A DNA stretch of 64,000 bases, from contig NZ_JAJNKE010000002.1 in assembly GCF_021043395.1 (NCBI RefSeq), forward strand, positions 58,056 to 122,055, written 5' to 3'. The DNA is from Clostridium guangxiense. GTDB lineage: Bacteria; Bacillota; Clostridia; Clostridiales; Clostridiaceae. The notes beneath the pieces are model-generated. The model saw only the letters and a program-made list of their open reading frames with translations, was not told the origin of the DNA and did no database searches. This document shows, piece after piece, positions 27,118 through 36,872 of the stretch; the stretch's first letter is position 1, and each line of letters opens with the position of its first letter. A program made the translations under genes and the position numbers.

Positions 27118-27606
27118 TTGAAGAGAAAGAGTAGGTTATCTAGGGTTTCTACAGAGAAATTCCGTTGTATATAATTCACAAATTCTAATGCAGTCTGCTT
27201 TTTAAGTTATCATAGGATTAAACAAATTTAGCATTGATAATTTAAAAGTTATAATGCAAGAAATTTAGCGTTATATCTTGGTGAGAGGAAAATGAAAACA
27301 GGATATTCTGAATACGTCTCTGAGCTTAACACTGAAAATATTAGGTGTCTACGGAAGCTTCAACCGTTAAAATGATAGAGTATAAACAAAGTGGGAATAC
27401 TGCAAAACTTAAATTAGTTATGTTCCAAAATCTAAATATTCAAGAAATTTTGGGGTATATATAGTTTTTAGTTTAAAGCGGTTCTACTATTTATTGTTGT
27501 ACTTGAAAAGAGATTAATATTGCGAAATATTAGTAAATTAAGGTGGTACCGCGGGAATATAACTCTCGTCCTTGTGAATTTTTCATGAGGACGGGAGTTT
27601 TTTATT
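27118..27606 (+). promoter_or_regulatory. T-box leader of tyrS with terminator
   Basis: The T-box AGGTGGTACCGCGG lies at 27541-27554, followed by the terminator hairpin AACTCTCGTCCT/AGGACGGGAGTT (27561-27600) and a T-run. Stem I begins around GAAGAGAAAGAGTAGG (27119-27134), with the ACAGAGA bulge near 27151. A tyrosine codon TAC at 27313-27315 in GAATACGTCTCTGAGC has the usual context of a specifier, although it is unusually far from the 5' end. Uncharged tRNA-Tyr would let transcription continue into tyrS. At about 490 nt the leader is long for this class. Confidence 0.93.
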
Positions 27607-27654
27607 CATAAAATTACCTGGAATTTTTAAATTAGATAAAAGTAATTTGGGTAG

Positions 27655-28875
<1,221 letters not shown>

Positions 28876-28990
28876 AATTGCAAAAAATATGAGATTCAAA
28901 GGATAGATTGTAAAAAAATTATAAAATTCTACTCTTATATGGTATAATAATCATATATTTATGCATACTTATTGGGGAGGGGGATAATGT

Positions 28991-29590
28991 GTGGGTAGTG
29001 TTATGATAAGGGATATGAATAGCGTTCAGTTAAAAAAATATATAAAAAACACTAAGGAATTAATAGAACAGCAATTAGCGGAATACGTAAAACTTAATAA
29101 TGAAAAATTAATGGATAATGAGCAGATAAATAACTTGAGAAAAAGAGCCTATAACATTAAAGAAATTTTTGAATATGTAGATTGGGCTAACAGTAAAATG
29201 CAAATTAATGAGAATATAGCCGCAAGCATAAAAACAATACCAAAGCGCGGAGAAATTTGGACCTGTCAGTTGGGGAAGAATATAGGCTCGGAAGAAAATA
29301 AAGTAAGACCAGTAGTGATTATACAGAATAATACAGGAAATGAAAAAGGACCTACAACAATAATAGCCCCAATATCAAACAGAAGAAAAAAAATAGCAGC
29401 GCATATAGAAATACGGGAAAGTGATTACACGCTTGTAAAGGGAGAGGAAAATAAAATTACAGGTACTGTTTTATGTGAGCAGATAAAAGTTGTATCAAAG
29501 GCAAGGCTTGGAAGACATATTGCGACATTAAATGATGAATTTATCAATAAAATATTGAATTTAAAATTAAAGTTATCTATAGATGTTTAA
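28991..29590 (+). CDS. PemK/MazF-family endoribonuclease-like protein with N-terminal helical extension
   Basis: The C-terminal 115 residues are a MazF/PemK toxin fold (KRGEIWTCQLGKNIGSEENKVRPVVIIQNN, TIIAPISNR, GTVLCEQIKVVSKARLG), enzymes that cut mRNA at short sequences. The first 80 residues are charged and helical (QLKKYIKNTKELIEQQLAEYV; NLRKRAYNIKEIFEYVDW), not part of ordinary MazF (about 115 residues). No antitoxin gene sits upstream or downstream. The start is GTG 28991 with a strong GGGGAGGGGG upstream; the ATG at 28987 is followed by a stop after three codons. A promoter-like TATAAT lies near 28944. The N-terminal part might restrain the toxin. Confidence 0.82.
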   Translation: MGSVMIRDMNSVQLKKYIKNTKELIEQQLAEYVKLNNEKLMDNEQINNLRKRAYNIKEIFEYVDWANSKMQINENIAASIKTIPKRGEIWTCQLGKNIGSEENKVRPVVIIQNNTGNEKGPTTIIAPISNRRKKIAAHIEIRESDYTLVKGEENKITGTVLCEQIKVVSKARLGRHIATLNDEFINKILNLKLKLSIDV

Positions 29591-29635
29591 TTTGTTGGTT
29601 TAGGTCATATAATAGAAAATTTATATAAAAAAATG

Positions 29636-29664
29636 TTGATTAAAATTCAAATTAGTAATATAAT
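29636..29664 (+). promoter_or_regulatory. sigma-A promoter of a candidate small RNA
   Basis: TTGATT (29636-29641), a 17-bp spacer and TATAAT (29659-29664). It lies 46 bp after the MazF-like gene, with no coding frame behind it before the terminator at 29781. Confidence 0.6.
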
Positions 29665-29670
29665 AACTTT

Positions 29671-29831
29671 GTGAGTGATTTACATACCTAGTCTTGTCTA
29701 GGAGATTATATCCCATATTTCTTTTATCATGTTATCATACCTGGCATTGGCCGGGAGACTATATATCATATAATACCATTAAAAATGCTTCCAAAGTGCA
29801 ATCAATGATTACATTTTGGAAGCATTTTTTA
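29671..29831 (+). ncRNA. candidate small RNA with two tandem hairpins
   Basis: Between a well-formed promoter and a strong terminator lie two near-repeats 53 bases apart. Each is CCTNG-(6)-CNNGG followed by AGA[TC]TATAT: the first hairpin CCTAG/CTAGG at 29687-29702, the second CCTGGC/GCCGGG at 29740-29755 with an ATTG loop. Flanks (CATA before, GAGAxTATAT after) are also kept. The second copy differs from the first mainly by changes that keep or improve pairing. There is no open frame of note. It could instead be the 3' UTR of the MazF-like gene. Confidence 0.5.
29781..29831 (+). terminator. strong rho-independent terminator
   Basis: AAAAATGCTTCCAAAGTG (29781 on) pairs with ACATTTTGGAAGCATTTTTT (29811-29830). 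The symmetric T- and A-runs mean it may also serve the convergent histidine kinase gene. Confidence 0.88.
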
Positions 29832-29845
29832 TTTATATTAAATTA

Positions 29846-31354
29846 TCATATAGTTTGTAGTTCTACAAAAAAGCTTATTTTATTTTCTTCGCAGCTAGCG
29901 TTTATTTTTCCGCCATGAAGATCAACTATACTTTTTGCAATTGCAAGCCCAAGACCGCTTCCACCAGTTGAAGTTGAACGGGATTTTTCAATTCTATAAA
30001 ATCTTTCGAATATTTTTTCTAGGTCGTTGTGGTTAATGTGATTTCCTTCATTTTGGATACAAAATACAGCATAAATATCTTCTCTGTAAAGTTTTATAGT
30101 TATTTCACCTGGTTTTACACTATACTTTATTGCATTAGTAATTAGGTTTTCAAATACTCTTAATATTTTATTGGTGTCTACATCTACAATTAATTTTTCT
30201 TTTGAAATTTCTTTTACTAGCTTTAGATTATTTTCATCAAATATAGGAATCATTTCTTCTATAAGCTGTTCTATAAATTCATTTAATGCAACACATTCCC
30301 TGCGAAGCTTTATATTTTCGTTTGTAAGTTTTGTATATTCGAATAAATCTTCAATAAGTATTTTCAATTTTTCTGATTTATTATAGGCTATATTTAAGTA
30401 TTCCTCCATTTGAGATTGATTTTCATATTTTTTATTTTTTATTAGACCAAGATATCCCATAATGGAAGTAAGAGGTGTTCTTAAGTCATGCGATACATTA
30501 GTTATAAGCTCACTTTTAGCCTTTTCAGCATTTCTTTCCCTTTCAATCTTAGAATTAACCTCACAAGCCATGTAATTTATGTTAGTTGATAATTTTGAAA
30601 GCTCATCATGGCCTTTGGCATTTACTCTATAGTTTAAATTTCCTTTGGATATTTCAATCAAGCCACTGGATATTTCCTCTATATATTTCATCTTTTTTCT
30701 AGTGAATAAAAGAAATAATACTATAAAGGATATTATTCCTAAAATTATGGATAATAAGCCATCACTGGAGTGACTGTATACAATGACACCTTGAGGAATA
30801 CCATTTACTATTAAAAATCCCTTTTTATCCTTTAAATTAACAGGATAGAATGAATAAAATTCCTTGTTATAAGCATTAGAAGTATATTTACGATTGGTAG
30901 AATCGTATTCCTCTAAAAATTTGTTGGTGGAATTCTTAATGACATCATATAAGTTTATCTTTTTTAAAAAGGAATAGGGCTTAGAATTAATAATTACATT
31001 TCCCTGTAAATCTGTTATTACTGCGTTTAAATGAGAATCCTCATATAGGTCATCCATAACATTTTGTATATTAGATGAGGAGCTATTTTTACTATAAATA
31101 TTATTGAGTTTATCTGCGGCTTTTTTTGTGGCATTATCTATTTTTCTAATTCCATAAGTGTACTCTATGCTTGCATTTTTTTTAGCGGAAATTGAATTTA
31201 AAATTCCGTTAAATAAAAATCCAATTACTATAGATAAAAAAAATGAAAGTACAAATACAAAAATAAGTTCCAGCCTTAAACTTCTTCTTGCAATACTCCA
31301 CAACTTTATAACTGGGCTTAAGAGGACTTTTAATGGTGGAAAGTTAATTTTCAA
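29846..31354 (-). CDS. sensor histidine kinase (VanS/PhoR type)
   Basis: Membrane sensor kinase of 502 residues. TM1 is near residues 28-50, an extracytoplasmic sensing domain follows, TM2 is near 200-220, then HAMP, HisKA with NVSHDLRTPLTSIMGYLGLI (phospho-His near residue 291), and an HATPase domain with NLITNAIKYS and GGSGLGLAIAKSIVDLHGG. It phosphorylates the response regulator encoded just upstream on this strand; the two genes overlap by 11 bp, indicating translational coupling. The signal is unknown; envelope stress or cell-wall antibiotics are common for this type. Confidence 0.93.
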   Translation of the reverse strand: MKINFPPLKVLLSPVIKLWSIARRSLRLELIFVFVLSFFLSIVIGFLFNGILNSISAKKNASIEYTYGIRKIDNATKKAADKLNNIYSKNSSSSNIQNVMDDLYEDSHLNAVITDLQGNVIINSKPYSFLKKINLYDVIKNSTNKFLEEYDSTNRKYTSNAYNKEFYSFYPVNLKDKKGFLIVNGIPQGVIVYSHSSDGLLSIILGIISFIVLFLLFTRKKMKYIEEISSGLIEISKGNLNYRVNAKGHDELSKLSTNINYMACEVNSKIERERNAEKAKSELITNVSHDLRTPLTSIMGYLGLIKNKKYENQSQMEEYLNIAYNKSEKLKILIEDLFEYTKLTNENIKLRRECVALNEFIEQLIEEMIPIFDENNLKLVKEISKEKLIVDVDTNKILRVFENLITNAIKYSVKPGEITIKLYREDIYAVFCIQNEGNHINHNDLEKIFERFYRIEKSRSTSTGGSGLGLAIAKSIVDLHGGKINASCEENKISFFVELQTI

Positions 31355-32045
31355 TTTTATAGCCTACCCCCCAAACAGTTTTTATATATATCGGCTTTCG
31401 TGGATTTTGCTCTGTTTTTTCACGAATTTTTCTTATATGAACCATTACTGTATTTTCAGATTCCATAAAGGATTCCTTCCACACGATTTCATAAATTTTT
31501 TCTATACTGAATACTATGCCTCTATTTTCGGCTAAAAGTCTTAAAATATCAAATTCCCTAGGGGTAAGTTTTATATCTTTATTACCTACTTTGACCTCAT
31601 GAGTATTGACATTTATTATTAAGTCATCAACCTCGATGAAACCATTTTTACTATCTGGTTTTTTGAATTCATTAAGTTTTAAATAACGTCTTAATTGAGA
31701 CTTAACTCTTGCAACAAGTTCAAGTGGATTAAATGGTTTCGTAATATAGTCATCAGCTCCTGTTGTTAATCCCATTATCTTATCTATATCTTCGCTTTTA
31801 GCTGAAAGCATAATTATAGGGGTGTTTTTTTCTTCACGTATTTTCATGCAGGTTTCAATACCATCCATTTTAGGCATCATAATATCAAGCAATATTAAAT
31901 CAATATTATCATTATTTAAAATATTAAGTGCTTCTATGCCATTTTCTGCCTTTAAGGTTTTATATCCTTCATTTTTTAAATATATATCAATTAAGTCTCT
32001 AATTTCTTTTTCGTCATCCACAATAAGAATTGTTTCTTTTTCCAT
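31344..32045 (-). CDS. OmpR-family response regulator
   Basis: A 233-residue regulator: receiver domain with DDEKEIRDLI, phosphorylated Asp in IDLILLDIMMPKMDG near residue 54, switch Thr/Ser and Lys in TKPFNPLELVARV near 104, and a C-terminal winged helix (VGNKDIKLTPREFDILRLLAENRGIVFS, TVMVHIRKIREKTEQNP, IKTVWGVGYKIEN). It is partner of the overlapping kinase gene. GGAGAG lies upstream of the start. Targets are not shown by the window; the next gene upstream faces the same way after a 250-bp gap. Confidence 0.94.
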   Translation of the reverse strand: MEKETILIVDDEKEIRDLIDIYLKNEGYKTLKAENGIEALNILNNDNIDLILLDIMMPKMDGIETCMKIREEKNTPIIMLSAKSEDIDKIMGLTTGADDYITKPFNPLELVARVKSQLRRYLKLNEFKKPDSKNGFIEVDDLIINVNTHEVKVGNKDIKLTPREFDILRLLAENRGIVFSIEKIYEIVWKESFMESENTVMVHIRKIREKTEQNPRKPIYIKTVWGVGYKIEN

Positions 32046-32297
32046 GCGATAAATCTCTCCTAATCAAATTTGAAAACAGGTTTTGTAACTGTTTCAACTA
32101 ATAATATAGCACATAATATGTCTAAAAGCACATGTTGCTTCAAGAATAATGTTGAGAGTATTATTAATATACTTATAGAGTATGTTAATAATTTTATATA
32201 TTTGTTTTGCAGATTTAATTCTGTTATAGATTTCATTATTATATAACATCACAATAAATGAAAATTTCTTTACATTTTTAAGTCGGTATAATTTAGA

Positions 32298-33281
32298 TTA
32301 ATTAAAATAACTTTTCTTCATTTTATTATAAAGTTTAATTAATGGTTTACATATACTATTTGAAATTGCATTTCCCATTAAGAAAGCTAAAGCGATTATT
32401 ATTAAATTAATTATTAACAATAATATAAGTAAATTTTTTAGTTTATTATATAATAATGTTAGTGGAATAGCTAAAATTGCTTTGTTGTTGTAAAATAAAT
32501 TATCATATAGCAATAAAAATTTATTCTTATAATCGATCCAATACTTTGGGTTTGATTTCAATGAAATTTCTTTTTTTAGATAATTATCGAGATAATCTTC
32601 ATTTCTATGAGAAAGTATCTTAATTGTATCAATAGATATGTATATTCTAGAATTATTTATAAAACCACTATTATTATCTAGAAATAGGCTGTATAAATAA
32701 TTTGGATCTATATCAATACAAAGAAAACCTAACATTTTTTTATTTTTATCAAATATCTTTGTCATAAATGTAATTACACCAAGTTTTTCATCATAAATGT
32801 TTCGGTTGTAATATTCTGCTGTATAGTTATCCCGGATGAACCAAAATGAATTTTTTTTGCTTGAAATAAAATTGTTTATATCCTTATTATACCTTAGCAC
32901 AGTTAGAGAAGGGTAATATGATACACTTTCTGATAAATATTCATTTCCATAAGAATTGATTAGAACAACCCCTAGTATTCCTGAATAAGAGTTTTTGGGC
33001 AAATTTAATACAGAAGTAATATCTGTATTGTAATCATTAGTTCTTAAAACCTCTAAAACTGTGTTGTTTTCCATCAATAAATTTGAGGATTCTTGAATAA
33101 GCTTCATATGCGTGGAAACGTTATCAATACTTTGAGAAAAACTATTTGAAGCTAATGATATGAAATTATTTGTTATAAAAAACTTTAATGCTATATACGA
33201 AGTGATGCTAATTATAATGGAACTTATGACTAATATTAGCATAATAGTGCCCTCAATTTTAAGTTTCAAATGCTTAAACAT
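32298..33281 (-). CDS. kinase-less sensor: YesM-type N-terminal half only
   Basis: A 327-residue membrane protein with TM1 (about 13-35), an extracytoplasmic region of about 245 residues with a Cache-like pattern (GVVLINSYGNEYLSESVSYYPS, LGFLCIDIDPNYLYSLF), TM2 (about 283-305) and the first part of a HAMP linker (GNAISNSICKPLIKLYNKMKK), then a stop. No histidine kinase domain follows in any frame. The ribosome site AGGGGG is intact, so it may be expressed. It is divergent from the sugar ABC operon 190 bp away. It may be a truncated YesM or a true accessory sensor of the YesM/YesN pair at 42-45 kb. Confidence 0.7.
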   Translation of the reverse strand: MFKHLKLKIEGTIMLILVISSIIISITSYIALKFFITNNFISLASNSFSQSIDNVSTHMKLIQESSNLLMENNTVLEVLRTNDYNTDITSVLNLPKNSYSGILGVVLINSYGNEYLSESVSYYPSLTVLRYNKDINNFISSKKNSFWFIRDNYTAEYYNRNIYDEKLGVITFMTKIFDKNKKMLGFLCIDIDPNYLYSLFLDNNSGFINNSRIYISIDTIKILSHRNEDYLDNYLKKEISLKSNPKYWIDYKNKFLLLYDNLFYNNKAILAIPLTLLYNKLKNLLILLLIINLIIIALAFLMGNAISNSICKPLIKLYNKMKKSYFN

Positions 33282-33368
33282 AGAATTATCCCCCTACATA
33301 TCTTAATAATTAAATTATAATAATTTTATTATAGATTACAAATATCTATGCTAAAAGAAAAACAATTT

Positions 33369-33382
33369 AGTAAACGTTTTAA
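33369..33382 (+). promoter_or_regulatory. cre-like site before the sugar ABC operon
   Basis: AGTAAACGTTTTAA matches the CcpA box TGNAANCGNTNNCA at 12 of 14 positions, in the divergent promoter region of the sensor and the ABC operon. Further downstream, ATCAAATCCGGATTTTGA (33431-33448) is an imperfect palindrome that could be an operator. Confidence 0.45.
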
Positions 33383-33473
33383 CAGCATTGTATACTTTTA
33401 TACTAATTATACCTATGATAACATTAAAATATCAAATCCGGATTTTGAAAAAATGAAGTTGGGGGAGACTTTA

Positions 33474-34865
33474 ATGAAAAAGAGAATTTTAAGTTTACTT
33501 ATGTGTTCTATTGTTATTGCAACTACTTTTGCAGGATGTGGAAGTACTAGTAGTGATAAAATTAATGGACATAAACAAGTCACAATAAATGTTGGTATGT
33601 GGCCACAGGATAATGATAAGGCAGGGCAAGCGCTATGGAAGGGTTATCAAGCTAAGATGAAGAAAAAGTACCCTTATATAACTTTAAAACCAGATAGATA
33701 TGAATTTTCTCCAGATACTTTTATGCCAAAAGCAGCCAGTGGACAGCTACCTACGGTATATTATGCATACTATACTGAAGCAAATAAAATTATGTCTGCA
33801 AATTATGCAGCAGATATAACAAAATATGTTCATGAATATGGATATGATAAAGCATTAAATCCTACTATTTCGAAAATATATCAAAGTAATGGAAAGTATT
33901 ATGGACTTCCTTATGATGGTTATGCTTTAGGCTTGTATATGAATATGAATTTGTTCAAAAAGGCAGGACTAGTAGATAGTAATGGGCTTCCTAAATATCC
34001 TAAAAGTTTTGATGAATTAGCTCAAGATGCAGTAATAATAAAGCATAAAACAGGTAAAGCAGGTATGTTCATTCCTACAAAAGACCATGTAGGAGGATGG
34101 CAGTTTGTTCAATTAGCATGGAATTTTGGAGCACAATTTGAAAAGAAAGTGAATGGAAAATGGGTGAATGGAATTAATAGCCCAGAAACAGTTGCAGCTC
34201 TTCAATACGTAAAGGATTTAAAATGGAAATACGATGTATTATTACCTAGTACATTATTAGGTTGGGATGATTGGATTAAAAATTTTGGAACTGACCAAGT
34301 GGGAATGGTAATGGCTGCTCCAGATGCAATTATCAATCCTGTAAATGATTATAAGATGAGTAAAGATGCTATAGCTATGGCATCAATACCTTCTGGATCA
34401 AGTGGACAATATTCATTACTTGGAGGAGATGCATATCTAGTTGCACCTAATGCTACAGCTGATCAAATTGATGCTGTATTTAAGCTTTTTCAAGTAATGG
34501 GATATACACCAAAGGCAGATACAGAATCACTTTCTGGTTTGGAATCAGATTTAAAGTCAAAAGCAAGTGTTAATGAACCTACTGGTCTTCCAGGTTTACC
34601 AGTTTGGGTTAACAAAGATAGAGTAGATGCTCAAAATAACTTATACAAAAAATATAGAAATGTAAATTATGATTTGTTTAAACCTTATTACGATAGTGCA
34701 TTTAATAATGTTAAAGTTGAAGAACCATATAATACACAAGATTTGTACGGAGTTTTAGATTCTTGTTTACAGGTTGTTTTAACAAATAAAAATGCAGATC
34801 CAAAATCAGTTCTTGATAAAGCAGCTAATGATTTTCAGACAAGATTTCTTGATAAGGTAAAATAA
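33474..34865 (+). CDS. sugar ABC transporter substrate-binding lipoprotein
   Basis: Extracellular solute-binding protein family 1, about 463 residues. A lipoprotein signal peptide (MKKRILSLLMCSIVIATTFAGC) ends in the lipobox with the acylated Cys near residue 22. Family segments include YGLPYDGYALGLYMNMNLFKKAGL, PKSFDELAQDAV and the late NEPTGLPGLPVWV. ATG 33474 with GGGGGAG upstream is the start; the upstream extension of the frame is leader. It should bind the oligosaccharide made by the GH87 enzyme of this locus and hand it to the two permeases that follow. A strong hairpin follows the gene. Confidence 0.94.
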   Translation: MKKRILSLLMCSIVIATTFAGCGSTSSDKINGHKQVTINVGMWPQDNDKAGQALWKGYQAKMKKKYPYITLKPDRYEFSPDTFMPKAASGQLPTVYYAYYTEANKIMSANYAADITKYVHEYGYDKALNPTISKIYQSNGKYYGLPYDGYALGLYMNMNLFKKAGLVDSNGLPKYPKSFDELAQDAVIIKHKTGKAGMFIPTKDHVGGWQFVQLAWNFGAQFEKKVNGKWVNGINSPETVAALQYVKDLKWKYDVLLPSTLLGWDDWIKNFGTDQVGMVMAAPDAIINPVNDYKMSKDAIAMASIPSGSSGQYSLLGGDAYLVAPNATADQIDAVFKLFQVMGYTPKADTESLSGLESDLKSKASVNEPTGLPGLPVWVNKDRVDAQNNLYKKYRNVNYDLFKPYYDSAFNNVKVEEPYNTQDLYGVLDSCLQVVLTNKNADPKSVLDKAANDFQTRFLDKVK

Positions 34866-34869
34866 TTAT

Positions 34870-34912
34870 TTTAAAAGGAATAAAGTAGTGTATACTTTGT
34901 TCCTTTTAAACA
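34870..34912 (+). terminator. intra-operon hairpin after the binding-protein gene
   Basis: TTTAAAAGGAATAAAGTA (34870-34887) pairs with TACTTTGTTCCTTTTAAA (34893-34910). There is no T-run after it. Such hairpins typically stabilise the binding-protein mRNA or partly stop transcription so that binding protein exceeds permease. Confidence 0.75.
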
Positions 34913-34939
34913 GGATTAAATTTGAAAAGAGGTGCGTAA

Positions 34940-35878
34940 ATGAATAATACTCAAGTTGTTAATTCTAAACTTAGTATTCACCAAAATACACTTAAAAATA
35001 AATTGAAAAAAATTATAAGTAAAAACATTGTAGGTTGGTTAATTTTATTACCTAGTGTAGTACTATTTGCTTTTTATATATGGGAACCTCTTGTTTATGG
35101 AATCAAATTGTCTTTTTTTGAAACTAGAGGTTATAATGCAGTTAATTTTATAGGACTTCGAAACTATCTTGATATTTTCAGTGATTCTATATTTAAAAAA
35201 GCTGTAATGAATACCGTTTCTTACACTCTATGGTCATTATTGATTGGATATTTAATACCAATTATTGTAGCAATAATACTAAATGAAGTTATACATTTTA
35301 AAGGCTTTTTTAGATTTGCTGTTTATTTTCCTAATATGGTTCCAGGAGTTGCAAATCTTTTATTGTGGGGCTTTTTATTTGACCCAAGCCAAGGAGGATT
35401 ACTTAATGCAGTATTGAGTGCATTGAAACTTCCACAATCACAATGGCTTCAAAATCCTCATCTTACTATACCACTTCTTGTAGTTACAATGACTTGGAAG
35501 TCATTTGGTGCAACTGCTCTTGTATATTTAGCAAGTTTGCAGGATGTTAATCAGGAGTTATATGAAGCAGCAACATTAGATGGAGCAGGTATATGGGCGA
35601 GAATAAGGTATGTAACAATACCATGTATAAGTAATATAGCAAAGTTACTATTAATGATGCAGATAATTGCAGTCTTTCAAGTTTTGTATGAACCAATGGT
35701 AATGACAGGTGGAGGACCTAATAATGCATCCATTTCTCTTATGGAATTAAACTATAATTATGCTTTTATAGATGTTGCAGTTGGAAAAGCAGCCGCTGTT
35801 GGAGCAACAGTGGGATTAATCTTAATTGTGCTTACGATTATATATCTTAGATTAAATAAAGAAAGTGAAACTGCATAG
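34940..35878 (+). CDS. sugar ABC transporter permease (MalF/UgpA type)
   Basis: Inner-membrane permease of 312 residues with six hydrophobic segments (first near residues 32-52) and the EAA loop EAATLDGAGIWARIRYVTIPCI near residue 214, which docks on the ATPase. MTGGGPNNAS near 254 is typical of MalF-like subunits. AAAGAGGTG precedes the ATG. It pairs with the following permease. No ATPase gene is in the locus, so a shared MsmX-like ATPase from elsewhere must energise it, as is common in Firmicutes. Confidence 0.94.
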   Translation: MNNTQVVNSKLSIHQNTLKNKLKKIISKNIVGWLILLPSVVLFAFYIWEPLVYGIKLSFFETRGYNAVNFIGLRNYLDIFSDSIFKKAVMNTVSYTLWSLLIGYLIPIIVAIILNEVIHFKGFFRFAVYFPNMVPGVANLLLWGFLFDPSQGGLLNAVLSALKLPQSQWLQNPHLTIPLLVVTMTWKSFGATALVYLASLQDVNQELYEAATLDGAGIWARIRYVTIPCISNIAKLLLMMQIIAVFQVLYEPMVMTGGGPNNASISLMELNYNYAFIDVAVGKAAAVGATVGLILIVLTIIYLRLNKESETA

Positions 35879-35892
35879 AAAGGGTGGATAGT

Positions 35893-36774
35893 ATGTTTAA
35901 ATCGAGGAAAAAGGATTTTGGAATTATAAATTATCAAGATCTCAAGAGTATTAAGGGTAAAATATTATACTATAGTATGTTAGCTTTGTGCATTTTAATT
36001 GCATTTATATGTATTGTTCCTATTTTATGGGTTATGCTTTCAAGTTTGAAGGATATAAAAGAATTTGTATCTATACCGCCGACAATCATTCCAAGAAGCT
36101 TTCATCCTGAAAAGATAGCTAATATATGGCACGATTTAAATTTTGGAAAGTATTATCTAAATTCATTAATATCAGTTAGCGGAAGTATACTATGTTCTGT
36201 AATATTTAATGGATTTGCAGGATTTGTAATTTCTGTATTAAAGCCTAAAGGGAGTAGAGTTATATTTTATCTCATACTTGGAAGTTTGATGGTTCCTGCA
36301 ACAACAAACTTAGTACCTATTTTTAAAAATATTGTAGGAGTTCATCTTACAAATTCTTTTATACCACTATGGCTTAGTTTCGGAGCTAACGCTTTCAATG
36401 TACTTTTATATAAGAGTTTTTTTGATGGTATACCTCGATCATTAATTGAAGCTGCGAGACTTGATGGTTGCAATGATTTTCAGATCTTTTATAAATTAAT
36501 ACTACCATTAAGTAAGGCCGTAAATATGGTGGTAATAATATTTTCTTTAAATGCGGCTTGGTCAGATTTTTTGTTACCAATGTTAGTGCTAAAAGATACA
36601 GATAAATACACTGTAATGCTAAAGATATACTATATGTCTACTGGAAATAACGCTTTTTCAGTGGATTATAGATTACTTGCTTTAGGATTTTCAATAATAC
36701 CACCAGCTATACTTTTTATCTTCTTCCAAAAGTATATTACAAAAGGACTTGCACTATCTGGAATAAAAGGTTAG
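35893..36774 (+). CDS. sugar ABC transporter permease (MalG type)
   Basis: Second permease of the sugar importer, about 293 residues, with six hydrophobic segments and the EAA loop EAARLDGCNDFQIFYKLILPLSK near residue 190. ATG 35893 follows AAAGGGTGG with proper spacing; the GTG at 35884 lies inside that site. It starts 14 bases after the stop of the first permease gene. Downstream lie two GH65 phosphorylase genes in the same direction, so the imported sugar is probably an alpha-glucosyl disaccharide or short oligosaccharide. Confidence 0.93.
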   Translation: MFKSRKKDFGIINYQDLKSIKGKILYYSMLALCILIAFICIVPILWVMLSSLKDIKEFVSIPPTIIPRSFHPEKIANIWHDLNFGKYYLNSLISVSGSILCSVIFNGFAGFVISVLKPKGSRVIFYLILGSLMVPATTNLVPIFKNIVGVHLTNSFIPLWLSFGANAFNVLLYKSFFDGIPRSLIEAARLDGCNDFQIFYKLILPLSKAVNMVVIIFSLNAAWSDFLLPMLVLKDTDKYTVMLKIYYMSTGNNAFSVDYRLLALGFSIIPPAILFIFFQKYITKGLALSGIKG

Positions 36775-36872
36775 TTTTAAGTTTTATTTCATTATTCATG
36801 CTACAAGTGGCATAGATAAAATTAATGCGGGTATATGTTAAAAAAATGCTTTATATAGAAAGGAAGTTTAAA

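Noticed and set aside
29682-29770. Known riboswitch or CRISPR-like pair at the tandem hairpins
   Set aside because: No conserved aptamer core that I recognise is present, and two hairpins 53 bases apart do not make an array.
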